Positions 6,513 to 9,190 of a DNA stretch of 9,190 nucleotides are shown in pieces. The notes beneath the pieces were generated by a model. It saw only the letters and a list, made by a program, of their open reading frames with translations. It did not search any database and had not been told where the DNA came from. Source of the DNA: Lachnospiraceae bacterium. GTDB lineage: Bacteria; Bacillota; Clostridia; Lachnospirales; Lachnospiraceae. How positions within the stretch are numbered: position 1 is the stretch's first letter; each line of letters begins with the position of its first letter. Made by a program: the position numbers and the translations under genes. The stretch covers positions 1 through 9,190 of the forward strand of contig JAAVAF010000123.1 in NCBI GenBank assembly GCA_014804225.1, read 5' to 3'.

Positions 6513-6917
6513 TTATAATACCGTATATCCTTTCTGCATCAGGACGTTTTCCACTTCTTTCGGTTCTTCCGTGTGGAATACCATAATCGGTTTGCCGGAC
6601 TGACGGTTGAAGGACAAGTACAGGTAGTCGACATTGATGTTTCCTTCGTTGATGGAACCTAAAAGTTTGTTGAGGTTTCCGACTTCGTCCGTGATTTCTA
6701 CGCCGATGACGTTTACGGTTCGGCACAGATAGCCGTTTTTGTTTAGTGCATCACACGCTGTTTCCGGCTCGGATACCACCATACGCACAATTCCGTACTC
6801 AGCGCTGTCGTTTGTGACGGAACCGAGGATATTGATCTTGTTGTCGAGCAGTATCTTTGTGATATTCTGCATTGCGCCTTTTTTATTTTCCGCGAAAATT
6901 GAAATTTGTTTTAACAT
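6513..6917 (-). CDS. Tandem ACT-domain protein linked to indolepyruvate oxidoreductase genes
   Basis: A 134-residue soluble protein made of two ACT-like halves: residues about 2-65 (starting LKQISIFAENKKGAMQNIT, with ILGSVTNDSAEYGIVRMVVSE) and about 68-134 (VIGVEITDEVGNLNKLLGSI onward, ending QKGYTVL). ACT domains usually bind amino acids, and stand-alone double-ACT proteins are common next to iorAB and phenylacetate-CoA ligase genes in Clostridia, so a role sensing an aromatic amino acid or product is reasonable inference. No enzyme domain is attached. AGAGGAG (6931-6937) is 13 nt from the ATG, longer than usual. It lies 122 bp downstream of iorB and may have its own promoter. Confidence 0.88.
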   Translation of the reverse strand: MLKQISIFAENKKGAMQNITKILLDNKINILGSVTNDSAEYGIVRMVVSEPETACDALNKNGYLCRTVNVIGVEITDEVGNLNKLLGSINEGNINVDYLYLSFNRQSGKPIMVFHTEEPKEVENVLMQKGYTVL

Positions 6918-6966
6918 TTTATAATGTCATCTCCTCTCTATTTATCTAATGTTTGTCATTTATGAT

Positions 6967-6995
6967 ACAATATAAATTTGATTTTGTCTTGTAAA
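6967..6995 (-). promoter_or_regulatory. Candidate promoter for the ACT-domain gene
   Basis: On the - strand TTTACA (6990-6995, 5 of 6 to the -35 consensus), a 17-bp spacer and TATTGT (6967-6972, 4 of 6 to the -10). It sits in the 122-bp gap after iorB, which has no clear terminator, so the ACT gene may be read both from this promoter and by read-through from iorAB. Confidence 0.4.
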
Positions 6996-7039
6996 ATAGT
7001 GTCTAATAAAATCGAATTCAATGTAAAAATTTTCACGAT

Positions 7040-7609
7040 TTAGATTGCATATCCCGCTTCAAATGCGGCTTTATTGATGTCAACCGTCTTTGGAGGAACG
7101 GTCTGTTCAATCACTTCAATCCACTTTTCTTTCTCGAAATCCATGCGCTTTGCGGCAACACCGATAATAATGGTGTTGAAAACTTTCGGATTTCCCAATT
7201 TTTTTGCTTCCGCCATCGCGTCTATGGCGATTACATTATGATTTTTTTGCAGCTCCTCAATAATATTTTCCGGATATTGCGCGGCGCCTGTCACAACCGT
7301 AATCGGGTCAATGCGTTGGTCGTTGACGATGATAACGCCGTCTTTTTTGAGAAAATGCGCGTATCGCAATGCCTCAAGACGTTCAAATGCGATCAGTACG
7401 TCAGCCTGTCCTTCCTCAACAATCGGTTCCGATACCAAGTCACCGTAGCGTACAAAGGTTACGACGCTTCCGCCGCGCTGTGCCATTCCGTGTACCTCGG
7501 AAAGCTTTACATCATAGCCTGCCTTTGTGGTGATGCCGCCAAGGATACGGCTTGTAAGCAGTGTTCCTTGACCGCCTACACCGACGATCATTATATTTTT
7601 TGTAGTCAT
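7040..7609 (-). CDS. iorB: Indolepyruvate:ferredoxin oxidoreductase, beta subunit
   Basis: A 189-residue small subunit of the thiamine-diphosphate and iron-sulfur enzyme that oxidatively decarboxylates indolepyruvate and other aryl pyruvates to aryl-acetyl-CoA, CO2 and reduced ferredoxin. It consists of one domain of the pyruvate:ferredoxin oxidoreductase gamma type. It shows GVGGQG (10-15) and the IorB signature SEVHGMAQRGGSV (37-49). I start at ATG 7607-7609, with GGAGG (7621-7625) 11 nt upstream; an in-frame ATG at 7625-7627 overlaps that GGAGG and has no ribosome binding site of its own. It follows iorA after a 72-nt gap with two hairpins and precedes the ACT gene. Length is normal for the family. 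Confidence 0.95.
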   Translation of the reverse strand: MTTKNIMIVGVGGQGTLLTSRILGGITTKAGYDVKLSEVHGMAQRGGSVVTFVRYGDLVSEPIVEEGQADVLIAFERLEALRYAHFLKKDGVIIVNDQRIDPITVVTGAAQYPENIIEELQKNHNVIAIDAMAEAKKLGNPKVFNTIIIGVAAKRMDFEKEKWIEVIEQTVPPKTVDINKAAFEAGYAI

Positions 7610-7620
7610 TTTATTAATTT

Positions 7621-7668
7621 CCTCCATTTCTTATTTCGTGCGCGAATTTGTGCCTTTGCACAAATTTG
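7621..7668 (-). repeat. Hairpin plus RBS repeat, copy 2 (upstream of iorB)
   Basis: Read on the - strand this matches the sequence before pilB (4676-4722) at 37 of 48 aligned columns. Here the hairpin is longer: AATTTGTGC and GCACAAATT pair perfectly over 9 bp around an AAAG loop (7645-7666), with two more pairs beyond a mismatch. Like the other copy it ends in AATGGAGG, which provides the ribosome binding site of the next gene. Confidence 0.55.
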
Positions 7669-7670
7669 CT

Positions 7671-7694
7671 CTGTGAAAAATTTATTTTTCACAG
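7671..7694 (-). promoter_or_regulatory. Hairpin enclosing the iorA stop codon
   Basis: CTGTGAAAAAT (7671-7681) and ATTTTTCACAG (7684-7694) form an 11-bp perfect inverted repeat with almost no loop. The iorA TAA (7682-7684 on the + coordinates) falls exactly at the tip. It abuts the hairpin of the repeat at 7642-7669. With an AT-rich stem it resembles a weak terminator or processing site, and could set the ratio of iorA to iorB; this role is inference. Confidence 0.5.
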
Positions 7695-9190
7695 TTACGT
7701 TCAATGGCGTCAAATTTACAGCGCTTCATGCAAAGTCCGCAGCCATTACACATGGTATCATCAATCTTAACGGTACCATCCGCATTCTTTGTGATTGCGG
7801 GACAACCGGGAACGAGGCACATACCGCACTTCTTGCACTTTTCGGGAATAGCGACACACTTTGCTTTGGTTGCCTGCGACTTTAACAGGGCACAAGGCGC
7901 ACATACGATAATGACAGACACTTCGTCGCGTGCAACCTCACGTTTTACAATCGTTTCCAGTTCGTCTATGTCAAAAGCATCAACCTCATATACGTGTTCC
8001 ACACCGATTGCTTTGCAGAGATGATAAAGGCTGATTGCCTTTGTTTCCTTGCCGTTTAACATTTTACCGGTAGCAGCATGATCCTGATGACCAGTCATGC
8101 CCGTGGTGGAGTTGTCAAGGATTAGGACAGTTCCTGTTGCCTGATTGTATACCATGTTCATCAGAGAATTCACACCTGTGTGAAGAAATGTCGAATCGCC
8201 AATTAGTGCAACCCAGTTTTTAATATAATCTTTGCCTTTTGCCTTTTCCATTCCGTGCAGTGTGGAAATAGAGGCACCCATGCAGACCGTTGTGTCAATC
8301 ACATTTAGTGGAGCAACGGCACCGAGTGTATAGCAGCCGATATCGCCCGCGCCATGGATTCCAAGTTTTTTCAGCACGGAGTAGGTGCTTCTGTGTGGAC
8401 AGCCGGGACAGAGAATCGGAGGACGCGCAGGAACCTGCGCGGCAGGCGCAAGGTCAAGTGTTTCGCCAAGCACGCGCTCGCGAATCATGTTTGCGCTGTA
8501 TTCACCCTGTAAGGTAAATAATTTTTTCCCGATACATTCAATGCCCCATGATTTTACCTGTTCTTCAATCAACGGCTCAAGTTCCTCAAAAATGTAGAGC
8601 TTTTCAACCTTTGATGCAAATTCTTCAATCAGTTTTCGAGGGAGCGGGTGCACAAGGCCAAGCTTTAAAACGCTTGCATTGGGCATCGCCTCTGCTACGT
8701 ATGTATAGGGGATACCGCTTGTGATAAAGCCGATTTTGGTATCCTTGTAGATTGCTTTGTTGATTTCAAATCCGCAAGCATCCTCTGCCATCTGTTTTAA
8801 GCGGTTTTCCACATGGATGTGGCGTCCTTTGGCATATCCTGGCATCATAACATTTTTTGCTGCGTTTCTTTCATACGGCTTGTCGGGAATTTCCTGTCGC
8901 TCCTCAAGTGTGACAGGTCCCTGCGAATGCGCAAGTCTTGTTGTGGTTCGAATCATGACAGGCGTGTCATATTTTTCGCTATATGCAAAGGCAAGTTTTG
9001 TAAAGTCTTTTGCTTCCTGTGAGTCAGACGGTTCTAATACGGGAACTTGTGCAACACGTGCAACGCAGCGCGAGTCCTGTTCGTTTTGTGAAGAATAAAG
9101 TCCGGGATCGTCAGCAGCGACAAGAACCAGTCCGCCGTTTGCCCCGATATAGGAAACGGTGTAGAGCGGATCGCTCGCTACATTGACACC
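7682..9190 (-). CDS. iorA: Indolepyruvate:ferredoxin oxidoreductase, alpha subunit (N-terminus beyond window)
   Basis: The large catalytic subunit partnering IorB. The frame is open to the right edge: beyond the internal Met at 8956 it continues upstream for 78 codons with family-typical sequence (VAADDPGLYSSQNEQDSR, LEPSDSQEAKDF), so that Met is not the start. About 502 residues are visible; roughly 90 are missing compared with the usual size near 590-600. The thiamine-diphosphate domain shows CPGCPHRS (about 8391-8414) and GDSTFLHTGVNSLMN leading to LDNSTTGMTG (about 8095-8200). The C-terminus carries two [4Fe-4S] clusters: CKKCGMCLVPGCP (7802-7837) and CNGCGLCMKRC (7718-7750). It is the first visible gene of the iorA-iorB operon; the promoter lies outside the window. 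Confidence 0.97.
   Translation of the reverse strand, partial: GVNVASDPLYTVSYIGANGGLVLVAADDPGLYSSQNEQDSRCVARVAQVPVLEPSDSQEAKDFTKLAFAYSEKYDTPVMIRTTTRLAHSQGPVTLEERQEIPDKPYERNAAKNVMMPGYAKGRHIHVENRLKQMAEDACGFEINKAIYKDTKIGFITSGIPYTYVAEAMPNASVLKLGLVHPLPRKLIEEFASKVEKLYIFEELEPLIEEQVKSWGIECIGKKLFTLQGEYSANMIRERVLGETLDLAPAAQVPARPPILCPGCPHRSTYSVLKKLGIHGAGDIGCYTLGAVAPLNVIDTTVCMGASISTLHGMEKAKGKDYIKNWVALIGDSTFLHTGVNSLMNMVYNQATGTVLILDNSTTGMTGHQDHAATGKMLNGKETKAISLYHLCKAIGVEHVYEVDAFDIDELETIVKREVARDEVSVIIVCAPCALLKSQATKAKCVAIPEKCKKCGMCLVPGCPAITKNADGTVKIDDTMCNGCGLCMKRCKFDAIERNCEK

Noticed and set aside
6919..6930. Tiny ATG-ACA-TTA-TAA frame before the ACT gene as a leader peptide
   Set aside because: Its ATG directly abuts the GGAG with no spacing, so initiation there is unlikely.
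7238..7885. A 215-residue + strand frame opposite iorB and the end of iorA
   Set aside because: It crosses two confident genes and their hairpin-containing gap; its Cys/Phe-rich composition is that of an antisense shadow.

Overview
The window looks like chromosomal DNA of a strictly anaerobic, motile Gram-positive bacterium in the Clostridia, most likely near Lachnospiraceae. This rests on purine-rich GGAGG-type ribosome binding sites, AT-rich intergenic regions, stem-loop terminators, a four-helix-bundle chemotaxis receptor, a PilB-type ATPase with an MshEN domain, and a ferredoxin-dependent indolepyruvate oxidoreductase. The family-level placement is inference; no rRNA or other taxonomic marker is present.

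Layout: (1) 2-130, the C-terminal end of an unidentified + strand gene, converging on (2) a membrane-anchored polysaccharide deacetylase on the - strand (141-845). (3) A stem-loop terminator (931-961) separates it from (4) a methyl-accepting chemotaxis protein on the - strand (986-2680). (5) A 388-bp divergent regulatory region (2681-3068) holds a strong sigma-A promoter reading right, a weaker candidate reading left, a cre-like repeat and two ATTGT/ACAAT palindromes. (6) A + strand operon follows: a small TPR-like protein (3069-3584), a UDP-glucuronate 4-epimerase-type protein (3578-4651) and a PilB/GspE ATPase (4729-6420), closed by a strong terminator (6434-6466). (7) On the - strand come iorA (7682 to beyond the right edge), iorB (7040-7609) and a tandem-ACT-domain gene (6513-6917), an aromatic 2-oxoacid oxidation cluster.

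The middle operon puts a sugar-nucleotide epimerase that would make UDP-galacturonate, a precursor for uronic-acid surface glycans, together with the motor ATPase of a type IV pilus or type II secretion-like machine. With the divergent chemoreceptor and the nearby deacetylase, the left two thirds reads as a surface and behaviour region. The right third is amino-acid catabolism: IorAB converts aryl pyruvates from aromatic amino acids to aryl-acetyl-CoA with reduction of ferredoxin, and the ACT protein probably senses an amino acid.

The most unusual signal is non-coding. A sequence of about 47 bp, 37 of 48 aligned columns identical, lies immediately upstream of both pilB and iorB, two unrelated genes on opposite strands. 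Each copy contains a small GTGC/GCAC hairpin and ends in the GGAGG ribosome binding site. It looks like a dispersed repeat that supplies a hairpin plus a ribosome binding site. In the iorA-iorB gap it sits beside a second hairpin whose loop holds the iorA stop codon. I found no mobile element, CRISPR array, tRNA or rRNA.
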